Origin: Sipunculus nudus
Taxonomy: Eukaryota; Annelida; Sipuncula; Golfingiida; Sipunculidae
Reading direction: 5' to 3'
Length of the DNA: 64,000 nucleotides
Assembly (NCBI GenBank): GCA_026874595.1
Contig: CM049315.1
Coordinates: forward strand, 64,231,389-64,295,388
Part shown: positions 1 to 11,139 of the stretch, in pieces
Position numbering within the stretch: the stretch's first letter is position 1
How the letters are laid out: each line of letters starts with the position of its first letter
Notes under the pieces: generated by a model
What the model was told of the DNA's origin: nothing
Databases searched by the model: none
The model's input: the letters and a program-made list of their open reading frames with translations, nothing else
Position numbers and translations under genes: made by a program

Positions 1-2
1 GG

Positions 3-805
3 TGTTGTAAACGAGTTGTTTATGTAATGTTGTAATTAAGATGTTCTTGAGATATTGTAAAGATCTAGTGATTGTGATTTTTTGGGGAAACTTTATTTTT
101 TCTTACAGGAGTGGGAGGGTAACAGCTGTCTCTTTTATTGTATTTGTATGTGCAGCGCTATCATTGGCCGTTGCCATGACGGCATTGCCCGGCCCACGCG
201 TCGGGTCTGACGTGTAAACAGCGGTCATGCTAGTCTGGGGTATTCTCGCCTGGCCGAGCCGGGCCGGCCCACGTGTGAATCCTGATATGTAGAAACACAG
301 CGATAATGTTCTAGATGTTTCCTGTAACGCGTGTGCATACTCTTTATCATGTTAGGTTCTTTGGATTGTTCGAGAAATTGAAAGTTCTCGGCTTGAGGTG
401 AAAGTTATAAATAAGGGGCTGTGTTTAGAGCCAATGGGGAAGAGGAGAGAAATATTCCAGCCTTTTCCGATAAGTGCGGCAATTATAGATTTTCTTCTAA
501 ATTTATGACGGATTTTATATAGTCTTAAGTTTGCCTTTCGGATCACTGCAGGATTTCACTTCTGATTACAGTAGATTGATTTTGTGATTACATTTGATTG
601 TTATATATTCTCTGAGAAGATTTGTGTGAACTGTTCATCCGGTTTATACATTATAAGGACTTGTCGCTGTGACAATGGTGGTATCCAGGTACTGTGCACT
701 TTGTTTATTATGCCGTGTGATTATAAAGATATGCTGTTATACTGTTGCATTGTGTAATTGTATTGTTAGGGTTGTTTTAAGAATAAATTATAGTTAATGT
801 TAACA
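3..805 (+). mobile_element. Candidate solo LTR (LTR retrotransposon)
   Basis: The segment opens with TGTTGTAAACGAG and closes with GTTAACA, so it has the TG...CA ends of a retrotransposon long terminal repeat. A strong TATA box (TATAAATAAGG) lies at about 406-416 and a polyadenylation signal AATAAA at 782-787, about 20 bases before the end. That TATA-to-poly(A) order fits U3-R-U5. A GC-rich block at 170-290 would sit in U3. No primer-binding site, gag or pol is visible to the right and the window begins two bases upstream, so the other LTR cannot be checked. It could instead be the 3' UTR of a gene to the left. Confidence 0.35.
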
Positions 806-1245
806 AAAAAACCACTGACTTCTTTATTCCTTCCCCTAGACATTTCACGCTGCCTAGTTTTACAGAATCTGATTTTTTTATATCTCCATGACAAAGTTTA
901 TGTTCGTCACGAATACGTGATCTGTTGATATTAGGTTCCATAACAATATCTAGAGATTTTAAGAGGAAAACTCCTTGTAAACCTGAAATAATAGGTCATA
1001 ACTAGATGTGGTGGGACAATGGTCCTCAGAGGGCCCAACATTTCTGCTAGTGCTGGACTAGTTTACATATGGGTGAAAAATTAAGTTAAATTTGTAAAAT
1101 TTGACAAACAGAAATCCATACGCATGAAGGAAAAAATCCTACTGGATCAAATGAAATTAAAGAAGATATGGCTGAAATAATGTGTGAAAAAGAAAATCAC
1201 GGAATGTAGTCTGTAAACCATATTTGATTTTGAGCAGCCTTTAAT
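806..1245. other. No gene seen
   Basis: AT-rich sequence without a convincing open frame, RNA gene or recognisable repeat. Its right part grades into the first degenerate copy of the 145-bp satellite. Confidence 0.5.
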
Positions 1246-2435
1246 TGGCACCAACAATCCCTGTGAATTTGGGAAAGCTGCAGTAGGTTGTTGTTGAGTT
1301 ATTGTGTGCGAAATAAAATCTGCAAACGGGCTGTGGCGGCCATACTGGAATTCAGACAGATCTGTTATTCAATAGGTCTCCAACCCTCATAGGTACCAAT
1401 CATCCCTGTGAAATTGGGAAAGCTGCAGCAGGTTTTTGTTGAGTTATTGCACGCAAAAGAAAATCAGCAAACGGGCTGTGGTTGCCATATTGGAATTCAG
1501 ACAGGTCTGTTATTCAATAGGTCTCCAACCCTCATAGGTACCAATCATCCCTGTGAAATTGGGAAAGCTGTAGCAGGTTTTTGTTGAGTTATTGCACGCA
1601 AAAGAAAATCAGCAAACGGGCTGTGGTTGCCATATTGGAATTCCAACAGGTCTGTAATTCAATAGGTCTTGAGCCCTTATAGGTACCAATCATCTCTGTG
1701 AATTTGAGAAAGCTGCAGTAGGTTGTTGTTGAGTTATCGCGTACGAAAAAAAATCAGCGATCTGGCTGTGGCGGCCATATTGGAATTCAGACAGGTCTGT
1801 TATTCAATAGGCCTGGAGTCCTCATAGGTACCAATCATCCCTTTGAATTTGGGAAAGCTGCAGAAGGTTGTTGTTGAGTTATCGCGCGCGAAAGAAAATC
1901 AGTGATTGGGCTGTGGCGGCCATATTGGAATTCAGACAGGTCTGTTATTCGAAAGGCCTGGAGCCCTCATAGGTACCAATCATCCCTTTGAATTTGGAAA
2001 AGCTGCAGTAGGTTGTTGTTGATTTATCGCGCGCGTAAGAAAATCAGCGATCAGGCTGTGGTGGCCATATTGGAATTCCGACAGGTCTGTTATTCAATAG
2101 GTCTGGAGCCCTCATAGGTACCAATCATCCCTGTGAATTTGAGAAAGCTGCAGTAGGTTGTTGTTGATTTATCGCGCGCGAAAGAAAATCAGCGATCAGG
2201 CTGTGGTGGCCATATTGGAATTCCAACATGTCTGTAATTCGATAGGTCTCGAGCCCTTATAGGTACCAATCATCCCTGTGAATTTGGGAAAGCTGCAGTA
2301 GGATGTTGTTGAGTTATCGCGCACGAAAAAAAATCAGCAATCGGGCTGTGGCGGCCATATTGTAATTGCGACAGGTCTATAATTCAATAGGTCTGGAGCC
2401 CTCATAGGTACCAATCATCTCTGTGAATTTGGACG
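1246..2435 (+). repeat. 145-bp tandem satellite, about 8 units
   Basis: The landmark AGGTACCAATCAT recurs at 1391, 1536, 1681, 1826, 1971, 2116, 2261 and 2406: seven successive spacings of exactly 145 bp. Each unit carries CTGCAG, a GCGCGCGAAAGAAAATCAG-like stretch, GGCCATATTGGAATTC and a GAGCCCTCAT end. Units differ by scattered substitutions but almost no net indels. A more divergent first unit starts near 1246. The array runs straight into a GGAC-rich tract and hairpin at 2432-2490, so I read it as the core of a pearl-like element rather than an independent satellite. Confidence 0.92.
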
Positions 2436-2493
2436 GAAGGACGGACTGACACGGTGATCACTATAGGGCACCGCTTGTCAAGCGGGGCCCTAA
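2432..2493 (+). mobile_element. 3' module of pearl/Helentron-like element (hairpin)
   Basis: After the last 145-bp unit comes GGACGGAAGGACGGAC, then GGTGATCACTATA, then a stem-loop at 2466-2490. The arms are GGGC, A, CCGCTTG on the left and CAAGCGG, G, GCCC on the right, with a single A-G mismatch between 2470 and 2486. The stem is followed directly by TAATGA, so CTAA overlaps the end of the stem. This is the same order (microsatellite, TATAG, hairpin, CTAA) as the P1 elements elsewhere in the window, but the stem sequence is unrelated. Confidence 0.7.
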
Positions 2494-2539
2494 TGACCTG
2501 TATTATGCCATCGACTGGCCAAAAATATAATAATGAGTA

Positions 2540-3130
2540 CCAAAAAAGTCAGACAAGGGACGAATTGTATTTGTTGGGCCTAGAATCGTCTTATGTAACA
2601 TCCAGGGAAGTCTTGGTTAAATCTCCATTAAAACCTTAGATAAGGTCATGGTAACCTATGTTGTGAATGCTACTCGGCAAATATTGATTCTGAGTTCCGA
2701 GACAGACAGTCAAGGCACGAAACTTTACTGTTGGACATAAGACCTACTTATGTGATATCCAGGGAGGTCCCAGCCAAGTCTCTTTTGAATCCTGAATTTC
2801 TGTTATATGTTACTGTGACCTATATTACTGTGACCTATATTCTGTGAATTGTATGAAAGAAAACGTGATTTTTAACATTGTGAAAGTCAGATGGGTACAA
2901 ATCAATACGGTTTGACCTAGAATGGCCTAACTCTAAATTAAAGAAGGTCCTGGACAAATCTCCTTCAACACCTGAAATTAGGTCATGATTACATACATTC
3001 TGTTAGCTACGCGCGGAACACCTTATTTTGAACACCCAGGTCAGACAGGGCACAAACCTTAACTGTTGGTTTTAGAAACGTCTTTCTCAGTGTGAGAGTA
3101 CAGTGTAATGTCTCCTTGGACATCTAAAAT
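2540..3130 (-). repeat. Degenerate ~160-bp tandem core
   Basis: The landmark GTCAGACAAGGGACGAA and variants recur at about 2549, 2706, 2886 and 3042 (spacing 157-180 bp). Each is followed by a TAGAA..GTC segment, CATCCAGGGA and GGTCATG. Read on the minus strand these match the core units of the element at 52.3-53.7 kb, for example TTCTAGGCCTAACGGATAC followed by TTTGTGCCC. It is an old, eroded core of that family; no clean ends are visible. Confidence 0.55.
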
Positions 3131-3424
3131 TCAAAAGATTAAAAGACTAAAAGATTCAAAGGATGAAAAATTGAGAGGATGTATAACCAAGACACATGCA
3201 CTTTTGGGATGAAACAACACATTTAAGAAACGTTCAGATTTTACAGAGCACTTGGACATGCAAAGGTGCACATGCTGTAATCGAAGTTGTGATCTCTTCG
3301 ATTTAACAGTCTCACTGTGGTATATTTAAATATTTAAGTTTGCCAGTCAATGTTCCGAATTTTGAAGATCAAGAGACCAACATAAAAGAAATCATGCCAC
3401 ACTTTCGTTCGCATTGCATTGAGC
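3131..3424. other. No gene seen
   Basis: Low-complexity purine-rich stretch at about 3130-3180 (repeated AAAAGATT-like words) followed by unremarkable AT-rich DNA. Confidence 0.4.
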
Positions 3425-3575
3425 GAGAACATATACGGGTTAAGCACGGACATCGTGAGTTCAAGTCTCTGCGAAGGATTGGTGAACATTTTTCATGGTC
3501 GGTCCCCGTCCGGGTGAGCGCCCTGCAGGCTCAATGGGAAGGCTGGGCCACACAGCCGTGTATCTCTTAGTCGGA
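3425..3575 (+). mobile_element. tRNA-derived SINE, copy 1
   Basis: The stretch contains GGGTTAAGCACGGACATC and then GTGAGTTCAAGTCTC at 3455-3469, which resembles a Pol III B box, and continues into a tRNA-unrelated body with GGTGAGCGC and AATGGGAAGGC. The same order of blocks occurs at 9,982-10,140, which makes a shared SINE family the best reading. The A-box side of this copy is eroded. No poly-A or tandem tail is obvious. Confidence 0.55.
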
Positions 3576-6060
3576 ATTCAGGTAGTGCCTGGGTATTATG
3601 ACTCAGTAATGGGAATGATTACACACCCAGGTTACCAGTCCTCGGTGATCAAGAAAATTAATGAGATGAAGAATGTGCTACCGCACTGTCAAGCAGTCCT
3701 TAACTTAAATTGAACTAATTGGATCTCATACAGATGTACATTCAGATTAAAGTTAGTTAAGAGTGTTTTAAAAATGGAGGTTATCTCAACCAAAAGAAAA
3801 TGTAAAAATCACACAATTTTATCCAGCTGTTATTTGGGTCTTGATGTTGATCTTCTTGTATATTTAGCAGTGTGCCGGCGCATGTCCACCTGCTGTTGAT
3901 AATAATAATAATAATCGAAAAAATATAATTTATAAAATTGTTAACCTTTTTTCATTAAAGATAACGAACCAATATGCTCTGCAATAAGAGCAGCAAACTG
4001 TGTAGGTGACAAACAGTCTTAACAAATAACATTGTAAACCCGATGTCTCAGCAGGACCTGTTGACCTTCTATTGAAAGTATCAGTACAAAACCTACTTTG
4101 ATACGGTATCTAATCCATCTTATCTCCAAGTAGTACTCGAGCATATACAACTCACAACACACAAGCATATAAATAAACACGGATGTCAGTGTATGTGTTT
4201 AATACTGACTGAGTGGTGTGAAACTTATCAGATAAGCCACTGTAAACATAAGCACATGTAAAGCTATGTATCCATGTGCGTGTATGAGTGAAAAAAAATT
4301 TCCAATGTATGCGTATATGCGGGAACTGGCAGACGTATATTTTTTAAAGGTATCAAGCTCAACATACGTTTTGTATGCCAAGTTCACTTATATAGTCGGC
4401 AACACTGGATTTCGCTTTTATCTTAAAATTTATTTTTCAAATATTAAGTTTTATCATAAAACATTCAAATAATGAAATTATGGAATTTTTTTGCAGGCGT
4501 TTGCAGAGTTGCATTAATCAGTAAATAAATAATTTCCCCTGTTGATTCACTATTGATAGGGTCATACATGAATTAGGCGTACCTATTTTAATTGTTCTGA
4601 GGATAGATTCAATATAAATTCGGCTTCATTTGTAGGCCTACGTTTGTTTTGGTTCAATATATTGATAATGAGTGGCTGTACGGTAAGGCCTTTATGGTTT
4701 GGTGATTTGTATTTTTAAATCATATGACTTTTCTCGCAAGAATTTATTTCGTAAAGCTGACAAGAAATTATATTTTACACCAGGCATACAAAGGCTTTAT
4801 TTCATCAAGTGATTAAATTTTTTCAAGGTTGCTACAGAATGATAAAAAGGTTGCCCTCCAAACTTTTAATATCCCAGGAGAGTTGCATCTTTTAAGAAAG
4901 TGGATGTTAAAAAAACATTTTGACATTTTCGTTGAAAATAAAACTAAATATAATAGTTCTCGGTGCTCAGAGCACACATGATTTCTAAGCCTGATGAACA
5001 TTACCTCTGAACCGTAAAACTATCGATTTAATTGTTAAACATTCACAAATGAATTTTATCCATGATCACATGGATTCTCCGTGTATGGGGGTAATGTTAA
5101 ATACCCAAAATGGCAATATTTTTAGTGCGAAACCTCTTTATTCTTCATTATATAGTTAGGTAAAAATGGGACAATTTTACTACAAAAAGTTTGCATTATA
5201 CACAGAGAATATATGCATTTGACACATTGACTTTCTTTCAATCAAATTTTGGAAAATACCAAAGGTTGATGCAAACTGTTTATCTGTTGCCACTGTATAT
5301 GTAGAATGCATCTTAACTTATTATGCTTACTCTTTGTGCATAACTAAATATTTCCAAAGGAAAAGGTATGGGTTATTTAACTTGTTGGAAAAAAATAAAT
5401 GTTGCTGTAACTTATTTTGTATTGACTATGAGCAAACAGCAGGATTCTACCCATCGTACCCTGAATAAATATTTCTCAACAGATCAGCACATCAGTAATT
5501 AACACATTCATGACCTGTATGTCAAATGGTCACTTTTTATTATACCTTATTGTTTATAATGTTTAAATTATTAATTAAGCATTATATTTTACTTGGGGTG
5601 AAAAAAAATTGCAAATAGAATATTTCACTTAGAATATAGGAAATGCCAAATACAGGGTGTACAGTAACTATGAAGTAGGTGAAAACAGGTGTGAAATCAG
5701 GAACTCTGGAAACTAGTTTTAAGTAAGTCAGGAAATCTGAAATAGTTAAATACCTTTGGTAGGAGGGGGAGGGAGGTTCGATCTAGAGCTTATTACATAT
5801 AGGCATTGTTTAAAAATGAATTTAACCATTCTTGCACATTTTGTAATAAGGTGTTGACTCTTCACCTGATCTTTCTAATTCTAATTTCACTGAAAAAGAA
5901 AACTTTGTTTTAATCTGGTTATATTCTTTTTCTTTTTCTTTTTCTTTTTTTGTGATTTCCTGCTTAAAGATACTTGTGAGTGAATCTTAATTAACATGTT
6001 GAATGGTGTTCATCGATCTACCATGATATTATATGTTGTTTATAACTATTATAAGTAAGT
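3576..6060. other. AT-rich DNA, no gene seen
   Basis: About 2.5 kb of AT-rich sequence holding a short (AAT)n tract near 3900 and a TTTTTC-rich tract near 5930. Open frames here are short, have no recognisable motif and are overlapped by frames on the other strand. Confidence 0.5.
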
Positions 6061-6072
6061 GCTCCATCTGCC

Positions 6073-6112
6073 GTGTGTGTGTGTGGGGGCGGGGGGGGGG
6101 GGGGGGAGGGGG
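6073..6112 (+). repeat. (GT)n plus long G run
   Basis: A short GT repeat followed by G5-C-G16-A-G5. It has quadruplex potential and is probably hypervariable in length. Confidence 0.9.
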
Positions 6113-6800
6113 CCGTTTTAACATTGCGCTCCTGTGTGTTCTAACATTTATTCAATGTTTATATCTCTCGAATGCTCTCATATTAGTGATCTTAACACCT
6201 TTCACACAGAAAATGTTTTCAAAAGGATATGGGCAAAGTGTATTTACCATATTGGTTTGAAACCGGTGTGTGTTCCTTCACATGGGCATCCAGAACCAAT
6301 GCATGAGGTGTATGTTTCACATGTGGAACATTGTATAAACATGCTGACACAAGCATTTCACCTTGCGCTGTCACTTAGTAGCTCCTTGAAAACTAGGACC
6401 AAACCATTCTAGGGTAGTCACATGACACTTTAGCACAGCAGATAAAGTGATTCCCATTCGAAACCACCTCCTGAGTGTTATCCAAATGCTTCAGCATAAA
6501 GAATTTGAAAACCCTACAGATTGTTGAGTGAATGCTGTAATGGGCATTCAAACCATTTTTTAACCAATTTGTATTTGCCGTTTGAAAGAGGTATAAGACA
6601 ATTGGTGTGTGACTACACAGATTCCCTGTCAAATCCCTGGCAATTAATTGTATCCCCAGAAAAAAGTCGGGGGAAAAATTGGTTTAGGCACGGTCACGTC
6701 GCCGTCTCCGCCGCAGAGATTTATTTTGGACGAGAAAATTCGAGAAAGATTTCAAGGATCTTTACCGAACTTGACATGTGCATAGATATGGGTGTGAGAA
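6113..6800. other. No gene seen
   Basis: Overlapping short frames on both strands without recognisable domains. One stretch near 6690-6720 is CpG-rich (GGTCACGTCGCCGTCTCCG). Nothing supports a gene. Confidence 0.4.
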
Positions 6801-7310
6801 CGAAGCCTATTTAAATTGTAATTATGACCTTTATAGGAGAGTGACCATGAATAGGTCCAACTTTGTTGAAAATCACACATATTCTTAAATATCTCAAGAA
6901 ATACTCAATGGATTGATAAACATTTCAAGTTCATCGAAGATCTTGGATGGCGTTGTCATGTACCGGAAACTGGAGGCGCCACCTATTATCCTTTACTTGT
7001 TTGTGTGCCTTTAATACCCCATCATTGCCACTTAACAGTACTCTGAGCATTATAAGTCAAAAACTACAAAACAGATTTCTTTCATATAAGGCATATACAT
7101 AGATATGGGATGACATTTTTTTAAAATGGGGTCATGACCTTTACTATGAGAGTGGCCTTGACCTTTAATATTTCCGTATTTGGTGTAAATCACACAAAAT
7201 CTTAAATATCTCGATAAGGGATGCATGGATTGTTCCAATAATCAAGTTGACCAAAGATCTTGGATAGCTTTGTCAAATTGTGGCGCCACCTTTTGTCGTC
7301 TTGATTATTT
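6800..7310 (+). repeat. Two-unit ~309-bp direct repeat with GGCGCCACC
   Basis: The block beginning ATGACCTTTATAGGAGAGTG at 6824 recurs as ATGACCTTTACTATGAGAGTG at 7133. Both units continue with AAATCACACA, AAATATCTC and GATCTTGGAT, and end in GGCGCCACCT (6976 and 7283). It is probably part of a tandem-core mobile element, since the same GGCGCCACC module occurs in cores at 22-24, 29.9 and 40.5 kb. Ends not seen. Confidence 0.7.
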
Positions 7311-7485
7311 CCATTTTTGTGAAAAATATTGTTCCTCAAGTTGATAGATGGAAGAAACCATGGTGGCTTGCAAAGTGTCAATTTATACTTCTTACGATGT
7401 GGGCCTATTCTTCGGAAGGGGGGGGGATTAATCGGTTAGGTCTGGGGATACAATGGCACCTGTGTAATTAATGTACATTTTAGTA

Positions 7486-9016
7486 CGTGGGAACATCCCA
7501 GCTAGCTCATACCCTGCTGAAACGTTAGAAAATAGCTGTAACAGCTAGTGGGAACGTCACTTCTAACAGATACACTACTGGAACGTTGCTTGAACACAAC
7601 GTAGCAGCTGGTAGGAGCGTCCCAGCTAGCTGATACGATGCCAAAGCTGTGTGTACCAGCATAGGGATACGTTTCTGGAGCGTTGCTGGAACACAACGTA
7701 TAGCAGCTAGTGGAAACGTCCCAGCTAGTTGATACGTTTCTGGAACGTTGCGGGAACACAACGTAGCAGCTAGTGGAACGTCCCAGCTAGTTGATACGTT
7801 TCTGGAACGTTGCGGAAACGCAACGTAGCAGATAGAGGGAACGTCCCAGCTAGTTCATACGTTTCTGGAACGTTGCGGGAACGCAACGTAGCAGCTAGAG
7901 GGAACGTCCCAGCTAGTTGATACGTTTCTGGAACGTTGCTGGAACACAACGTATAGCAGCTAGCTGAAACGTCCCAGCTAGTTGATACGTTTCTGGAACG
8001 TTGCGGGAACACAACGTAGCAGCTAGTGGAACGTCCCAGCTAGTTGATACGTTTCTGGAACGTTGCGGGAACGCAACGTAGCAGCTAGAGGGAACGTCCC
8101 AGCTAGTTGATACGTTTCTGGAACGTTGCGGGAACGCAACGTAGCAGCTAGAGGGAACGTCCCAGCTAGTTGATACGTTTCTGGAACGTTGCTGGAACAC
8201 AACGTATAGAAGCTAGTGGAAACGTCCCAGCTAGTTGATACGTTTCTGGAACTTTGCGGGAACACAACGTAGCAGCTAGTGGAACGTCCCAGCTAGTTGA
8301 TACGTTTCTGGAACGTTGCGGGAACACAACGTAGCAGCTAGGGGAACGTCCCAGCTAGTTGATACGTTTCTGGAACGTTGCGGGAACGCAACGTAGCAGC
8401 TAGAGGGAACGTCCCAGCTAGTTGATACGTTTCTGGAACGTTGCTGGAACACAACGTATAGCAGCTAGTGGAAACGTCCCAGCTAGTTGATACGTTTCAG
8501 GAACGTTGCGGGAACACAACGTAGCAGCTAGTGGAACGTCCCAGCTAGTTGATACGTTTCTGGAACGTTGCGGGAACGCAACGTAGCAGCTAGAGGGAAC
8601 GTCCCAGCTAGTTGATACGTTTCTGGAACGTTGCGGGAACGCAACGTAGCAGCTAGAGGGAACGTCCCAGCTAGTTGATACGTTTCTGGAACGTTGCTGG
8701 AACACAACGTATAGCAGCTAGTGGAAACGTCCCAGCTAGTTGATACGTTTCTGGAACGTTGCGGGAACACAACGTAGCAGCTAGTGGAACGTCCCAGCTA
8801 GTTGATTCGTTTCTGGAACGTTGCGGGAACACAACGTAGCAGCTAGTGGAACGTCCCAGCTAGTTGATACGTTTCTGGAACGTTGCGGGAACGCAACGTA
8901 GCAGCTAGAGGGAACGTCCCAGCTAGTTGATACGTTTCTGGAACGTTGCGGGAACGCAACGTAGCAGCTAGAGGGAACGTCCCAGCTAGTTGATACGTTT
9001 CTGGAACGTTGCGGGA
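7486..9016. repeat. 63-bp satellite with four-unit higher-order repeat
   Basis: About 24 tandem units of 61-65 bp. The unit contains GATACGTTTCTGGAACGTTG, a variable block, GCAACGTAGCAGCTAG and GAACGTCCCAGCTAGTT. ACGTTGC and GCAACGT form a 7-bp stem inside the A-type unit. Variable blocks define three types: A (CGGGAACGCAACG..GAGGG), B (CTGGAACACAACGTATAGC) and C (CGGGAACACAACG..GTGG). From 7731 the order is CAAB, CAAB, CCAB, CAAB, CCAA, so blocks repeat every about 253 bp. Because 63 is a multiple of three, minus-strand frames stay open with a 21-residue period; I regard these as a by-product, not genes. Confidence 0.93.
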
Positions 9017-9587
9017 CAGCCATTATGAATTTTCTAGCTAGCTAGTACGTGCTGTGGCTACATGAAATGCGTTGTCGTAAAAACAAAAAGGAAATGTTTC
9101 CAAAAAAATGTGCCTCCATGTTACCTCAAAATGTGATACCATCAATAAATAATAATTAACTTGTAATAAAGCTGGATATTAACTCCTTGACATACTTAAT
9201 ACATTTTAAACTACCCCATATGCGAGCTAAAATGTATTTAATATTTCAGACAGGTGCCAGAGTCAATGACAACAATCTTAACATATATCACACAAAGTTT
9301 TGGTTATACCTGATCAAATCAATACATCTGTTTCCCCTTTGCATGTGTGGGGAACCGGTAATACTTGAAGTTTTAAGTATCTTCTTATTCACTTTGATGC
9401 TGAAAGTCTGGAAATAAAACACTGCACCATTTTAAACTACAGGATAGGACACACAGGACTGGTAAGCTGAGCTGCTGTGTATTTCTGGCAGGGCTTGACC
9501 AGTTGTTTAGAGCCAAGATGGCAGCTTGCTATAAAGATGATGTGACGTCACACTTACATGGTCTATGAACCCAATATGGGTCTACGG
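9017..9587. other. No gene seen
   Basis: Unremarkable AT-rich DNA to the right of the 63-bp array. Clustered CTAGCTAG words at 9035-9050 look like the eroded array edge. Confidence 0.4.
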
Positions 9588-9786
9588 GGCGGATTTAGGA
9601 AAAACAGGGGTCCAACCCATAAGAACTCATGTCAAAATAATAAAATGTCCACAGGTCTGGAAAAGGGGGGCGGGGGGTCAAGGCCGCAAAAAATGGTCTG
9701 AAACCCTTACAAAAATATTGCAATGGCTGAAAAGGGGGTGGTGTCCTGACCCTCTGGACCCCCCCCCCCCGGATCCGCTTCTGATC
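9588..9786 (+). repeat. G-tract dispersed repeat, copy 1
   Basis: The segment runs from GGGGCGGATTTAGG through GGGGTCCAACCCA, ACAGGTCTGGAAAAGGGGGG and TGAAACCCTTA, and ends in a C10 run followed by GGATCCGC. The first 140 bp match 22,304-22,437. Start (GGGGCGGAT) and end (GGATCCGC) are near mirror complements, as in a short inverted-repeat element. Confidence 0.65.
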
Positions 9787-9981
9787 CAGTTAGATTGCCT
9801 GCTTAGTATTTCCTTACTTGATTCAGGTCTTGACCCAATACCATGTACTCCATTGGCCGTAACCAGGGCACCTGATTGTGGTAAAAAGGGTCTATCCTGC
9901 CGCAACTGTATATTTCGTCAGGGTTATTACCCAAAAGCCTACAGTAACACTCTGAATTTTGTTATGTGTTAAGCATTTAGA

Positions 9982-10140
9982 CCGGCTTCAATGGCTTAAG
10001 GGTTAAACACCGGACTCAAAACAAGAAGATCGTGAGTTGGAATCTCAGCCGAGGAGGTGAGATTTTTCACGCTCGGCCCCCACCCAAGGTGAGCGCTCAG
10101 AAGGGTTAATTGGAAGGCCGTGCCCATCGGCCATGTTTCA
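9982..10140 (+). mobile_element. tRNA-derived SINE, copy 2
   Basis: A tRNA-like head of about 75 bases: A box-like ATGGCTTAAGGGT at 9991-10003, anticodon-loop-like ACTCAAAAC, and a B box-like GAGTTGGAATCTC at 10034-10046. It is followed by a body shared with the copy at 3.4 kb (GGTGAGCGC, AATTGGAAGGC). Not a functional tRNA: acceptor arms do not pair well. Confidence 0.6.
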
Positions 10141-10278
10141 CTCAAAAACGAGTGCACCTTTCGGGGGTTCCTCGGCCCGCAGGTGCAGTGTTCACCAGGC
10201 CTGAAGAGGAAGCATGTGATACTGCCCTGTCACTTAGTCCACAACCGGAACGGAATTCTGCAGAAGTACATAACTTAG

Positions 10279-10795
10279 TTAAGTGAGCATTAAAAAATAC
10301 CTCCACCAAAACAAAAGCATGATGAATTAAGACGAAAAATAGCCTCCCTTTAAAATGAATTGGTACCTGCCACACTATTGCCCCGAAACCGTTTGTTTAT
10401 TCGGTAAACGAGTGTTAAAAACCGTGGAACGGTGGCGATCACAGTTGTAAACATAATCACAACACATGCATCGCCGGGCTACAACACGTGTCAATCTTAA
10501 GATTCCCTAACTGGCTTAGTCCAAAAATGAAATACATGTTCCTGCTGGCTGAAACATCACGTTTCGCGGCTCACAATGGGACCTCCGGTCACCCGGGATT
10601 GCTTTGGTAAACAAAAACACCCCTGGACTGTTTACCAACATACAGAGCCATAACAAGGTGCTAAACCGCCGGACGCGAGGTACTGAGCCTGTGTGCTGGG
10701 ATGCTTTTGCTGGTAAAGTTTCTTCGTATACAGCAAAACTGAACTGATAGTGTGGAAGAGTAGACATGATATTGCTCCTGATGATGTCCCTTTAA
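10279..10795 (+). mobile_element. TTAA-flanked ~0.5-kb element, copy 1
   Basis: Bounded by TTAA at 10279-10282 and 10792-10795, with GATGTCCC directly inside the right one. It is collinear with 38,563-39,071 and with the reverse of 35,698-36,210: shared landmarks are TGGTACCTGCCA, ACAACACGTG, CTGCTGGCTGAAAC, GGACCTCCGGTCA, CTGTTTACCAACA and GCAAAACTGAACTGATA. No coding capacity. TTAA targets are typical of piggyBac-type transposons, so a non-autonomous piggyBac-like element is the working call. The left end is diverged. Confidence 0.6.
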
Positions 10796-11139
10796 CGGTT
10801 ATCATGGTGAATACTGAGAAATCATAGCATATGTTATGCCAAACATTTACAAACACCAAGGCCTGCGCAGAATGCAGCTCTAGGCTTTAGAGATATTAGT
10901 GCCCTAAGATTCAGGCAAAAATAATTAAAATGGGTGGTCACGGGGCAATGTGACTGGAACTGGCAATCTATGTGGACAGCACTGCCTACCTCTACCGGAG
11001 GAACCGGTGGCGTGTTGGTGTTTGCATATAAATCAGTGTAGGCTGGCCTAGGTTTACACCTTGGATAAATATAGCGGTCTTCAGTGGCTATTGATGGATT
11101 ATGCGAATTCATGCGATAAATAAATAAACAAGAATGAAA
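10796..11139. other. No gene seen
   Basis: Moderate-GC spacer between the TTAA element and the 53-bp minisatellite. The long minus-strand frame across it has no recognisable domain. Confidence 0.4.

Noticed and set aside
1246-2435. CRISPR array
   Set aside because: The repeats are directly adjacent 145-bp units without spacers, in eukaryotic DNA.
7502-9023. Series of 80-95 codon minus-strand frames
   Set aside because: Consequence of the 63-bp unit being divisible by three; frames break at every indel and two frames are open at once.
9565-9972. 135-codon plus-strand frame
   Set aside because: Overlaps the G-tract dispersed repeat and has no domain; the Pro-rich part is the C10 run.
9982-10058. 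tRNA gene
   Set aside because: A and B box-like words are present, but acceptor and D arms do not pair and a SINE body follows, so it is a SINE head rather than a tRNA.
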